DNA of 64,000 nt from Sthenelais limicola. Taxonomy: Eukaryota > Annelida > Polychaeta > Phyllodocida > Sigalionidae. Positions within the stretch are counted from its first letter, which is position 1. Each line of letters opens with the position of its first letter. Positions 1 to 10,850 of the stretch are shown here, in pieces. A program made the translations under genes and the position numbers. The notes beneath the pieces were generated by a model. The model was not told where the DNA came from and did no database searches. It saw nothing but the letters and a program-made list of their open reading frames with translations. Location: positions 117,605,034 through 117,669,033 of the forward strand of contig OW804097.1 of assembly GCA_942159475.1 (NCBI GenBank). Direction: 5' to 3'.

Positions 1-1192
1 TTTCAGCCAGATAAATCGGAAACGCACCTATTTGTTTGCCCTATCATTGAAAGTAAATGCAAGTGACCCCGCATTAAGGTATTGTTCCATTGGAATGTAA
101 CATTACTATCTGTAATAAAGGCAGTCTATTTGCATTCCTCTTCAAGATATAGAAATTACCATGGGGAAAAAAGAAGAAGAAAAGGAGATATTTCTAATGT
201 TTGTCATATCATTCAATTATTGTTGTATTCAGCTCGATGTAACCTGGTTTGAATTCTGTCCTGGTTTGGTAATAAAATCGTTTTGCAAAAATAAAAAAAA
301 AGATATATAAATTAACAATGCTGTGTGTTTAATTATAACAGTTCCTGACTGTGTGCTTGCTTATAGTAGATTTGTGTATCTATTACAATTACCTGACTGT
401 GTGCTTTGTTATAACATAATTACGATCAAGCTGTATAAATTGTTTGTGTTCTTTGGACCATTTCCTTAGATAAAACGATACATATACCACATAGCTAATC
501 ATACCATTTTGCCGGCTCAGGGCTAAGAAGAATACCACCACAGTGGTGAGCTGAGGGGCTGCTTTTTACAGTTTATCTTGTTAACAATGATGTATGTTAG
601 CTCATACCTGAATAAAAACGAATAACAAATTTAACAACACAATTTTAGTAAATGATTTTATTTGTTCGAGTATAAGTATGTATACAGTGATGAAATGATA
701 GGTCCAATAAACATGATAATGAGCTGAGAATGAAATCATCGTATCCATAGGAAGATAACAGTGTAACAAAATGTAATTCACAAAACATATATCTTGTATT
801 CAACTTGCTTTACAAAAGCTACTTAAAAACGTTTGAGCTGCAGTCTTTCTCATCCAAACTGACCAGGCCACCTGTCGGAGCCAGAAGGATAAACATAGAA
901 GGACCAAGAGAAGAAGAGCACGATGTGACTTGTCTTTGGACAGAAAGTATATAAAAATCGATCAGTTTTTGTCAAACGTAGTTCACACCGACCACCGACA
1001 AGTTCATTAATAGTAAACAGGGACGACCACTTTGCATATTTGGAAATACAATCGAGTGATCTCGTGGCAGGGGGTTGAAATCATGGATGGGTAGTATGAA
1101 TCATACATAACTAACTAACAAAATATATGAGAACATCAACACTGCCAAGGCAGAACGTGTGGGCTTCAAGCTCAATGAATTAAACAATAATA
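1..1192. other. No gene seen; AT-rich unique DNA
   Basis: No open frame of note. An AATAAA near 273 followed by an A-rich run at 291-302 could be a 3' end or retrocopy tail on the plus strand, but nothing coding leads into it. Confidence 0.3.
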
Positions 1193-1580
1193 TGTGATGT
1201 GTTTCAGGAAAATGAGTCACAAGTCGCATAAAATTGATTTTAAGATATTGTCATATTTGAAAAGATGAGATCAAGCCGATTCTAATAGTAGTAAACAATA
1301 GGACATATAGGTAGTGTTTCTATGATTTAAGTTTGATATCTTTATTATTTTTTAAAAAAAAGTTATTAATATTTTTCGGTGGATTATTACTAATAAAGTA
1401 CTTAAATATACTCCATAAGATGACCTTGGAAATGCATAGATTTATTTGATATATTGCCTTGAAATCTTGTACACTTATTAATGTAAATTAGAATATTCCA
1501 ACAAAGATATCTTATAAATAAATCACTTTGAAAAATCTCCATTTTGCGACTTGTGACTCATTTTCCTGAAACAGATCACA
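1193..1580 (+). mobile_element. R2 element (AP-1-bearing terminal repeats)
   Basis: Ends TGTGATGTGTTTCAGG and its complement (ending AGATCACA); flanked by TA on both sides. Each end carries TGASTCA. Non-coding. Confidence 0.85.
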
Positions 1581-1854
1581 TATACGCGAGGAAAATTCTG
1601 GAAACAAATAAACCCATAGACACATCGTGAACTTGCATCTCTAAAATTGTTGATATGAGGACGTTCTTGGACGACAGACATTAATGAAATCGGAGACAAA
1701 CTGGATCTTTTGCGTTTGCACACATGTAAAAAAAGTGCATTGTACAATGAGTGAGGACATTTTCTGATCACGTGACCTTCTACCTACGAGGTGGAGGTGT
1801 CTATGATGTACAGTGTGTGTTCTAGAGTGTACGGATATAATAATATATGGGGAG

Positions 1855-2049
1855 TTAAGGTTGGTCTCCACTGGCTGCGGTAAGCCTTGCGATGTTGTTG
1901 TGATGGTTCTGTAGGTGAAAAGGAGTGGCGAAGTGCCCAGTGAACATGTAAGGAGGATCTTCTTACTCCTCTCCACCTACAGAACCAGCACATCACCATC
2001 ACAAGGTTTACCGCAGAGTTTAACGCAGCCAGTAGAGACCACCCTTTAA
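1855..2049. mobile_element. F2 foldback element, TTAA-bordered
   Basis: Arms contain GGTCTCCACTGGCTGCGGTA and the complement. TTAA at 1855-1858 and 2046-2049. The right TTAA is shared with the next F2 copy. Confidence 0.8.
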
Positions 2050-2492
2050 GGTTGGTCTCCACTGGCTGCGGTAAGCTCTGCGGTAAGCCTTGCCATGGTG
2101 CTGTGTTGGTGAGAAGTGGCGAGTTCCTGAGTACATGATTAACTGACCATATGGGTCAGATTGTCAGAAAATGTACAATTGGCAGCTGTACACATTTACC
2201 AAATTGTACTAAATTAAGCTGCAATTTGGTCAATACTGGGTAAATTCGCATATATTCGGTATTGCATTGATTCCAGCAATCTGTTTGGTTAGGTTGAACT
2301 GTATTTTGAACTTTATTTTCGTCTGAAATTTGGGTTATTTGAGAGGATTGGTGAAGGTCAAATTGTACATTTTCTGAAAATCTGACCCATGTAGGCAAGG
2401 ACCTCGTCATTCCTTACCACCTACAGAACCAGCACAAACCATCGCAAGGCTTACCGCAGAGCTTATCGCAGCCAATGGAGACCACCCTTTAT
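2046..2492. mobile_element. F2 foldback element split by an R1 insertion
   Basis: Left arm 2046-2152, R1 copy 2153-2388, right arm 2389-2492 ending in ACCACCCTTTA. It abuts the preceding F2 head to tail. The R1 copy entered near the centre of the hairpin. Confidence 0.8.
2153..2388 (+). mobile_element. R1a element nested in F2
   Basis: Full copy with GGGTCAGAT...TCTGACCC ends. Flanks ATAT/ATGT are a near-perfect 4-bp duplication. Confidence 0.9.
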
Positions 2493-3254
2493 TCCAGCCA
2501 AGTTCATAGTATGTATCCGTCCGCAAGCCACTTTTTTGCATCAGTTAAGGAACGCTCAATGTATTAGTGTGAAGATAATAACCACCTGTACACCAGGAGA
2601 CACGGAAACAACCACTTCTTCAGTGTTTGGTCCTCAGATGTAGAAAGAGGAAAAATGGTGGATTCTTAATTCGTTTATATTCCAAGCTTCTAATACCTGA
2701 TCATGTACAAAGTCTCTACTCTAAACATGCATTTTCTCAGAGCTATGTTTTCTGATAGATATCATTTTTCCTTAAACAAAGCCACATTTCTCCGAGAGTT
2801 AAAACTCGGATGATCGTTTTTACCGTCATGTGCACTATCATAGAATAGACAATACGTAAAACCATGAAGCTAACACGGTAAATAATAATATGGTATCATA
2901 TATGTCAACATCAGCAAGTGCAGCCAAGCGTTATTTATCATAAATTCGTACATGGCGTTAGTTAGGGAAATCCCTGTCACAAAATGCTTTATATGTGTAT
3001 AATCAGGAGCATGAGATGGAACAAGTACACAAGCGTATCTTTAAAATAATTAATGTCTGATATAAGATATAAATTACAGGCTTTCAACAATCAAATATTC
3101 TTATTCTGGGTTGTTTTTTCAAAATCAATGTGGACTTCACCTTGCTTCCTATTGTACAAAGAAATTGATGATAACATTTCGTGCATATTATTCTATGGAT
3201 GTTTGTCAATGTGTGACACTGATATAATTGTATATATACGAACGCTACCTCATT
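2493..3254. other. No feature seen
   Basis: AT-rich unique sequence; short frames only, no recognisable repeat or exon. Confidence 0.3.
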
Positions 3255-3670
3255 TGTGATCTGTTTCATGAAAATGAGTCACAAGTCGCAAGAAATGGGT
3301 TTTGAGATACCATTATATTTGGAAAGATGAGATCAAGCCCATTCCAATGATAGTGAACAGTCTACTAATCCAATAAGTATTTCTATAATTTATGTTTGAT
3401 ATTTTTATTTTTGAAAAAAGAGTTTGCAATATTTCGGGGGGGGGGGGCAATAACCAGTAAAGTAACTAAATGTACTCCATATTAGAACCTTTAAAACGAA
3501 TGGATATATTACATAATATACTGTCCTGAAATTTGGTACATCGATCGATATAACTATAAGTGATGAACTCTTCAAAGATAAGAACATTCCAATAAGTGAT
3601 CTTGCAAAATAAACACTTTGACAAATATCATTTTTGCGACTTGTGACTCATTTCCTTGAAACACATCACA
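3255..3670 (+). mobile_element. R2 element
   Basis: Complete copy, TGTGATCTGTTTC...CACATCACA, with TT on both sides. Internal poly-G run near 3436. Confidence 0.85.
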
Positions 3671-3785
3671 TTTTGTGTTGTGTTAAAGCAGTATTATGGA
3701 TCTTATATAGGCGGCTGAAGGTGTATGATCAAATCCATCATTTTAAGTTTTTATCTTGTGTACAATGTATATGTTCAGAACTTTT

Positions 3786-4194
3786 GATTGCACCGTTTTA
3801 GGAAAATGAGTCATAGTCGCAAAATATAGATTTTGAGATATCACCCTATTTGAAAAGATGAGACCAACCCGATTCCAATGAATGTAAACATTAAGGACAT
3901 CTAATAAATACTTTTACCTTTTTAGTTAGATATTTTTATTTTAAAAAAAAAAGTTTGCAATATTTCTGGGTGGATAATTACCAGTAAAGTAGCTAAATAT
4001 ACTCAATGGGATGATCTAAGAAACGCACTGATATAATTAATTAACAGTTTTGAAATTTGGTAGATATATTCATAAAACCACAAGGACTAGACACTCCAAC
4101 ATGAAAATATTCCAACAGAGAGATCTTGTAAGTAAACGACTTTGAAAAAAAAAAATATTTCCAACTTGTGACTCATTTTCCTGAAACACATCAT
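3786..4194 (+). mobile_element. R2 element, left end decayed
   Basis: Begins near CACCGTTTTAGGAAAATGAG and ends CTGAAACACATCATA; interior aligns with other R2 copies. Lies about 115 bp from the previous R2 in the same orientation. Confidence 0.8.
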
Positions 4195-4736
4195 AATTAA
4201 GAAAAACATATCAGGTCGAATACCCATCGGAATGTTCTCTTCTAGACTTAGGTATCGCAATGGAGGATATTTCTCCACCTGTTAATGTTGAAAAGTTACA
4301 TGAATCATTTGTGTTCGTGTGTTCTGCGTAGGATTAGTGGTTTTAGGTCTGAGGGGGAAACAGGAGAATGAATGGGATATATGTATATATTATCACTCTA
4401 TTATTCATGAAGAACACTATAAATGTATCAATAAACAAACTACTTTACCAAGTAACTCGCCATCTGCGCTCAATAATAAGACATATTGTCAGTAATCATC
4501 GTTATAATATTATCATCTAATTGTTCTGTGCCGATTGTTGAATATCCAATGTCGAAATTCGACAACCTTTCTTATCTTAATCACTTGCATTAAAGGTTTC
4601 ACAAGTTTAAAGTTTAAGTTTGCATTAAAGGTTTCAGAACTATATCATTATATAACAGTATTGTGTTAAACACCAATTCGCTAAGATTTTCATAGTCACG
4701 TATTTTCGATTGGAACATTTCCTTGTCTTCATACCT
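4195..4736. other. No feature seen
   Basis: Unique AT-rich DNA. A small direct repeat (AAAGGTTTCA) occurs at about 4592 and 4627. Confidence 0.3.
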
Positions 4737-4971
4737 GGGTCAGATTTTCAGAAAATGCACAATCGGCAGCTGTATACATTTAGTAAATTCTCCTAAATTA
4801 AGCTGCAATTTGGCCAATACTGGGTAAATTCAAGTATATTCGACATTGTATTGATTCTAGCAATCTGTTTGGTTAGGTTGAACTGTATTTTGAACTTTAT
4901 TTTCGGCTGAAATTGTGGTTATTTGAGAAGATTGGCGAAGTTAAATTGTACATTTTCTGAAAATTTGACCC
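4737..4971 (+). mobile_element. R1a element, TSD ACCT
   Basis: Full-length; perfect, atypically GC-rich 4-bp duplication ACCT on both sides, which fixes the TSD length. Confidence 0.92.
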
Positions 4972-5299
4972 ACCTATGTATTTTCTAAAGGGTTGTGACC
5001 AATCCCTTCCACTTGATCAGTAGGATTGGGTCATTATAGTCGCCTTGATCTAAGTACTTTACTTGATATTTGTCTCCGTTAAATTGTTTAATATTAGAAG
5101 CTGTCAGACTGTGGGAGAATCTGACAAATATTCTACACAGATTATGAACTCTTTAATTTTCGATTCAGAATTATAGAAGATGTGTGCCATGAGAGAAAAT
5201 AGAATCTATAAAATCTTAAAAGTCTACGTCTATAGTTGGTGATTAAAATGAAAATTCGTGGTTATATCATAATTATGCGTCCAGGTTCAGATTCGCACC

Positions 5300-5508
5300 T
5301 TAAGCCGTGGACACACACAGCCGATTTGGCTCCCGATTGCCCCCCGATTTTGGTCTCCCGATAAATCCTAGGATTTCATTTCAAGCCCTGGTTTATGTTT
5401 TTGAAATAACATCGACCAGGATTGGAAATGAAATCCTAGGATTACTTGGAAGACCAAAATCGGGGGACAATCGGGAGCCAAATCGGCTGTGTGCGTCCAC
5501 GTCTTTAA
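5300..5508. mobile_element. F1 foldback element, TTAA-bordered
   Basis: TTAA|GCCGTGGACACACAC on the left and the complement with TTAA on the right; about 95-bp stem. The centre reads as two back-to-back TTTTTGAAATAAC-type arms. Confidence 0.88.
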
Positions 5509-5968
5509 GATTTATAGATAGTTCCAACATCTAATCTTGCTATATGTTCACCTTCCAGAGGAATTGATGTAAGTAATATGATATATATGTATAGGAAGGT
5601 AATGCAGCATAGGACGTGAAATCTATCTTCACAAGGTTCCAAGCAATACTTAAAATCTTTAAAAGTGTTGGTACGGTCGTTTGCAAGCAAATATGAAGAG
5701 CGCGATATAAAAGGATATATATAATATATGCAGTAAGACATCGCTAATTGGCCCCTTTGCATTAATAATATGAATGACCAATGGTCATGCCCCATCCCCC
5801 TAGAAACAGAAGGACATCCAACACTCCCCTGTCACACCCTATAAACATTTCAAGTGAAATTATCTTCTAAATTATTTCGCATCAGTGATCTATTGTCAAT
5901 CTCAAAGATATAGACAAGGAGCATCCAAAAGTACATTTCGTGCCACTGCATACATTTCAGTCGACCAC
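5509..5968. other. No feature seen
   Basis: Unique DNA; the 96-codon open frame on the minus strand shows no domain or codon signal. Confidence 0.3.
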
Positions 5969-6309
5969 AATAGGGGGATTTGCATAGCCACCATTTTGAA
6001 TCTTGATTCGCATGGAACTATGGGACTAATTGTACAGTGTAAAAGCTATAGAAAACATGTTATGTTCAGCATGGGATATTTATCAATGTTCTGATATCAA
6101 TATTCATGTGTTATACATGTCTCCATCACACAAGACCCCATGTTTCCCATCATGCATTTGGTTTTCATAGATCATTTATAAAAGCTATGATATTGGTGAA
6201 AACATTTCGATAAAAATGTTGCCAAATATTTGTATGTCAGATTTCATCCGAATCCATCCCAACATGCACTGTAACAGACATGCGCAGTGGCACATGCAAA
6301 TCCCCTATT
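5969..6309 (+). mobile_element. R3 element (octamer-bearing ends)
   Basis: Ends AATAGGGGGATTTGCAT and ATGCAAATCCCCTATT. If the element starts at GGGG, TA flanks it on both sides. Confidence 0.85.
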
Positions 6310-7056
6310 ATATGGAACTGCCTATGTGTTACCAGGAATGTGTATGTCATATACTATAGAGGAAAAATCGTTTTATGATTAGTGTATACATATATATCTA
6401 TCGAATTGTTTCTCTTAATATTATATTAACATTATCAAGCTAATCGTTTTTTAATTAGTTCATCGAACCACCAGATATACCAAGTATAGGGCGATGTTGG
6501 TTGATGTATGACATGCAATGGACCGAATTTAGGATTCGCTTAAAATTGGAGGAAGCTCACCTAAGTACTTGATTGGAGTACTATGATCTTGTAAATATAT
6601 AACCTGGCATTGTATAGAACTCTTTGATCCCTCTGACATATTTTGCATTCAGTAAACACCTCGATTGCCCCCTCCATGTCGTTATATATTGTTTATAGAT
6701 GAATCGTCAAGACAACTTTAGCAATTATGACGAACTGTACTTTTTTTTAAATCATGAGGCGATTCTCCGGAGAGACTATTTCGTAATTTGCGTTATTCTC
6801 GAATTGATAATGATGCCTTCACTCTGATGGTTCACGTTTAACCAAATAAAGCCAATTGTTTGAATATTTTAGTTTCACAATTCACTCTGGGTCCGACACC
6901 TTTTCATGCAGTTTTATATGGCAATTCACGATTTTCCTAAGGATCCATTGTCTGATTTGGGGCCTTTAGATCTACCTTTGGAAATTTAAACTCCCCTATA
7001 CAGTTGGCATATTATATATGATCCCTTGCCAGGAAATTAAAATTGAGAGGGCGGGT
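6310..7056. other. No feature seen
   Basis: Unique AT-rich spacer between two R3 copies of the same orientation. Confidence 0.3.
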
Positions 7057-7394
7057 ATTGGGGAGTTGCATAGCCGCCATTTTGAATCTTGATTCGCATG
7101 GAATTATGGGACTAATTGTATAGTGTAAAACCTATAGAATATATATTATGTTCAGCATGGAATATTTTATCAATGCTCTAATGTCAATATGCATTTCCAT
7201 AACACAAGCCTCCGTCTTTCCCATCATGCATTTGGTTTTCATAGATCATTTATAAAAGCTATGATTTTAGTGAAAACATTTTTGCAATTTTCAATAAAAA
7301 TGTTGCCAAATATTTCAGATGTCAGATTTCATCAGAATTCATCCCAGAATGCACTATGACAGACATGCGCAGTGGCACATGCAAATCCCTTATT
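7057..7394 (+). mobile_element. R3 element
   Basis: Left end ATTGGGGAGTTGCATAGCCG, right end ATGCAAATCCCTTATT; interior matches the 5969 copy closely. Confidence 0.85.
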
Positions 7395-7923
7395 AGACGA
7401 TAATAATGTTGAAACCAACTGTAAAACAAATTGCGGAATATTAACAAAGCCTTCATGGTAACAAATTCCACAGTAGTTAGTTCGTCGATACATGACATTG
7501 GTAATATTTTCGCGTCTATGAATCAACCAACACATGACATTGTGCTCTCTAAATACTCCCCATACTTAAATATTCAAGACATTATGGTCAACATCAGCAT
7601 TATAATAAATTGGTTATAATCATAATTGGTGATGGTTATATCACTATGAGAAAGGCATGTTCAAAGATAAAGAATATGCAGGATGATGCATTTTGTATGA
7701 AATAACGGAAATTGCCAGTCAATGCTGTTCACATGCAACCATTCCTGTAAATATCAAGTGAAATCAAACTTAAGCATGCATCATACAATTAACATTCTAT
7801 CACATAATGAAGAGTCATTACAATAATACTAATAGGGTCAATGCTCTCAAACAGCCTCGTACAGCGACAAATATTACTTACAGACATGTTTACGTATGAG
7901 AGTCAATATGCAGTTTTGTTTAT
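7395..7923. other. No feature seen
   Basis: Unique DNA between R3 and R1 copies. Confidence 0.3.
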
Positions 7924-8158
7924 GGGTCAGATTTTCAGAAAATGTACAATTGGCAGCTGTACACATTTAGTAAATTCTACTAAGTTAGGCTGCAGTTTGG
8001 CCAATACTAGGTAAATTCGAGTATATTCGGCATTGCATTGATTCTAGCAATATGTTTGGTTAGGTTGAACTGTATTTTTAACTTTATTTTCGTCTGAAAT
8101 TTGGGTTATTTGAGAAAATTGGTGAAGGCGAATTGTACATTTTCTGAAAATCTGGCCC
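7924..8158 (+). mobile_element. R1a element, TSD TTAT
   Basis: Full copy with perfect TTAT duplications; right terminus mutated to GGCCC. May provide the gene's poly(A) hexamer on the minus strand. Confidence 0.92.
8083..8088 (-). promoter_or_regulatory. Possible poly(A) signal AATAAA supplied by an R1 copy
   Basis: Reading the minus strand past the stop codon, an AATAAA hexamer occurs inside the R1 element 7924-8158, about 490 bases downstream. It may end the transcript, but this is unproven; the hexamer is part of the R1 consensus and occurs in most R1a copies. Confidence 0.25.
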
Positions 8159-8359
8159 TTATATCAGTATTTTCTATATATAGAGACATGACATATATAT
8201 GAACAAGCAACAGTTATTGCACGCATGCGATCAGGCAAAAATGAGTTTTGCAAATAGTTAATATTATTTCAGAGATTCCCAAAGTATAAAAGAGTTAACA
8301 GTGTGATTCACTGCACAATAAGGCTCGACAATAATGTGGGAAGAAATATTCTCCACTCC

Positions 8360-8567
8360 TTAAACCGTGCCCACACATAGACGATTTGTCCCCCGATTGC
8401 CCCCGATTTTGGTCTTCCGATGAATCCTAGGACTTCATTTCCAGTCCTGGTTTATGTCATTTCAAAAACATAAAGCAGGACTTGAAATGAAGTCATAGGA
8501 TTCATTGGGAGACCAAAATCGGGGGGCAATCGGGGGACCAATCGGCTATGTGTGGGGAGGGTCTTAG
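8360..8567. mobile_element. F1 foldback element in TTAA target, directly behind the gene's stop codon
   Basis: About 205 bp almost wholly self-complementary, with arms containing CCGATT, CCCCCGATTTTGGTC and TGAATCCTAGGA. Left border is TTAA, right border TTAG (decayed). It starts 11 bases past the stop codon of the minus-strand gene, so the transcript should form a long hairpin in its 3' UTR. Confidence 0.85.
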
Positions 8568-8577
8568 TTTACGAATA

Positions 8578-9999
8578 TCAAACAACCTGCACATCCCCTT
8601 CCTCTTTGATATCAGTCGGGTTGCTTTGCGATCTCTCTAGCCTAACCATTTCCTTTAATTTCTTGACTTTCAACTGAACTTGATGTTCCTCTTTCTTTCT
8701 ACTCGACAAAGCGCAATACCAGCAAAATCCTAGTAACATGAACATGCCACCAAGAGCTAAACACACTCCACCAACTATTAACCATATCTCCATGTCGGTG
8801 GCGAAATAGGTAATCAATCCAACAACTCCAACGATCATTATCAACGATGCAATTAAAACCTCTGCACCTGGTGCTCGATATGCGGACGAAAAATAAGGAG
8901 AGATGTAGATCCCTTGGTTGTTCGATGGTTTGTATGGGTACTCTAGATGGATCATAGAGCCATTGCTTTTAAGTTCACAGTCAGAAGACTGGGAGAGTCT
9001 ATCATAGGATAACCAACGATTAGGCACTGAGAAACTGAGATTGTCATTACTCTCATGCTGTTCAGAGTATCTCCTGCTACTGACAGAACTGCTTCGAGAT
9101 CTGTGCGAACTTCGCCTTTCCGAGCGTGTCCGGCGTGGTGATTTGTGATGGTGATGATGTCGATGTTCATGATGTTCATGTTGTCGGCTCGCGGTGTCAT
9201 CGTCGCTGTCCACTGCTGCAGGGTCTTTCACTAGCTTAATTTCACTCTCTCTCTTAGTCAGTTTTTTGTGCCCGCCTTCGCCTTGATTTCGCCTCTCCAA
9301 ATGGCGTTCATGGAGTTGTTCTTGCTTGCTTTTGGACCTTTCCGACCGTCTGGGACTCCCCGGGATTTGAAGAGATCGATCTGTTCCTCCTGCTAGTTCA
9401 CGTGTCCGAGGGGACATAGGTGCCTCCTTGGTTTCTTTTGGGGAATGATGATGGTGCTGCCTACTTGAACTTTTCTTGGGGCTTTTCTTGGGGCTTGTCT
9501 CCGGACATTTTGCCTTACTTTCCTTACTCTTTTTACCGTTGCTTCCCCTAAATCTCCATCCTTTCCGTTTCTGGGAGGTCTCTGGAGATTGTGAACCCCT
9601 GCTTTTGCGTTTCTTCTCTTCCTTTGCATCCTGCGATGGTGAAGAAACCTTTTCGTTGTGTGGTTTTGCTACTCCTCCTCCTTTCCTCTCTCCTTTCCCT
9701 TCCAAGCCATCAGGTAGATCTTCACCATATGGGTCAGTAGTATGTCCACTTTTATCAATATTATCACATGAATTTTGAAAAACTTTTGCAGCCTCCTCAT
9801 CTGAGTCGTCAATGTCGTCAATCCATTTTGGACTTGACGGCGTCAACGAGTTCTTTTTATTGTATGAATTAGTATTCGGCGACGGCGAAGGTGTTGAGCT
9901 AATACCATCGCTGCCAAGCTCAGGTAATTCCAGGTTAGCGGGTCTGTCGACTTCATCCTCTTTCGTGGGAGAGGCAGCCACTTTCTTGGGGGAGGGCAT
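8578..9999 (-). CDS. Two-helix membrane protein with long charged Ser/Lys/His-rich N-terminal region
   Basis: Single uninterrupted frame of 473 codons, by far the longest in the window, ending in TGA. The start ATG lies in a good context (CACCATGC), and an in-frame TAG occurs 14 codons upstream, so the N-terminus looks complete. Residues 1-375 are low-complexity and probably disordered: SP-rich start, an acidic patch IDDIDDSDEE near 61-70, Lys/Ser blocks (KKSPKKSSS), a His cluster and an RS-like stretch (SHRSRSSSVSSRR). Two hydrophobic helices follow, about 380-399 and 405-429, joined by a five-residue loop (ATDME), then a charged 44-residue tail. There is no signal peptide, so a membrane hairpin with both ends cytosolic is the likely topology (inference). 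I do not recognise the family and infer no function. It stands alone between repeats with no operon context. A retrogene origin is possible because no intron interrupts the CDS. Confidence 0.82.
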   Translation of the reverse strand: MPSPKKVAASPTKEDEVDRPANLELPELGSDGISSTPSPSPNTNSYNKKNSLTPSSPKWIDDIDDSDEEAAKVFQNSCDNIDKSGHTTDPYGEDLPDGLEGKGERKGGGVAKPHNEKVSSPSQDAKEEKKRKSRGSQSPETSQKRKGWRFRGSNGKKSKESKAKCPETSPKKSPKKSSSRQHHHHSPKETKEAPMSPRTRELAGGTDRSLQIPGSPRRSERSKSKQEQLHERHLERRNQGEGGHKKLTKRESEIKLVKDPAAVDSDDDTASRQHEHHEHRHHHHHKSPRRTRSERRSSHRSRSSSVSSRRYSEQHESNDNLSFSVPNRWLSYDRLSQSSDCELKSNGSMIHLEYPYKPSNNQGIYISPYFSSAYRAPGAEVLIASLIMIVGVVGLITYFATDMEIWLIVGGVCLALGGMFMLLGFCWYCALSSRKKEEHQVQLKVKKLKEMVRLERSQSNPTDIKEEGDVQVV

Positions 10000-10345
10000 G
10001 GTGAAAATAGAATGTTCACCAGCCTTTTGGCAGCAAAGCTAACGTTGTTGTATCCACTAATATTTGCTTCTTCTTCTTCTCCGAATTCTTACATAGTCCA
10101 CTAATTTTACAATGTCGAATTTCATATTTTCAAGAAGCTTGGAGGGGAGAAGGGAATCCTTGCAGCTCTCTGGCAATGGACAAGTGTAATTGCCTCATTG
10201 TATTTACAGGAGCTGTTGCTTACACAGGATTAGAAGCAATCGTTGTTAGCGCATGCGCACTGGATGAGGCTGCGGTTGCTAGGATATATGCAATCACGGC
10301 TGCTCAGCGTTTCTCGGGACGTTGAATGACCTGCAATTAGGAGAA
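10000..10345 (-). promoter_or_regulatory. Probable promoter and 5' leader of the 8578-9999 gene, with NRF-1-type palindrome
   Basis: A perfect GCGCATGCGC palindrome at 10249-10258 matches the NRF-1 core, which is typical of CpG-type metazoan promoters lacking a TATA box. It lies about 250 bases upstream of the ATG. On the minus strand, a pyrimidine-rich stretch ending in TTGCAG at about 10332-10347 could be a splice acceptor of a 5' UTR intron. Transcription start not determinable. Confidence 0.4.
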
Positions 10346-10462
10346 ACATGTTAAGACTTAGGCTTGTAGGTGTGAAGTAGGATGACATGGAGTATTTTAG
10401 AATAACAAATATAACTATTACTTGATTTTTCCTCTTTGTTGACGATTTTGTGACTTATATAT

Positions 10463-10850
10463 ATGTGATCCGTTTTAGGAAAATGAGTCACAAGTCGCAA
10501 CAAATGGATTTTGAGATATCATTATATTTGAAAAGATAAGATCAAGACGATTCCAATGATAGTAAACAGTCTAATAATCTAATAAATATTTCCATATTTT
10601 AAGTTTGATATTTTTTTGAAAAAAACAACTTTGCACTATTTCCTTGGGGCAATAACCAGTAAAGTAATTAAATGTACTCTATTAAGATTACCATAGAAAT
10701 GCATGAATATATTTAATACACTGTCTTGAATTTTGGTACATGTGTTCATGCTATAGATAGCATTAAGCACCTCAAAAATAAAAACATTCACACAAAGACA
10801 TCTTGTGAATAAAACACTTTGGAAAAGGGAGGGTGACTTGAAAAATAATG
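10463..10850 (+). mobile_element. R2 element, right end decayed
   Basis: Left end TGTGATCCGTTTTAGGAAAA is intact after TATA; the right terminal repeat has dissolved after AAACACTTTGGAAAA. Confidence 0.78.

Noticed and set aside
3084..3269. Overlapping short frames on opposite strands near 3.1 kb
   Set aside because: Random open frames in AT-rich DNA with no domain, splice or conservation signal.
8952..10042. Other frames overlapping the main gene (8952-9200, 9393-9629, 9476-9778, 9812-10042)
   Set aside because: Shadow frames of the 473-codon ORF.
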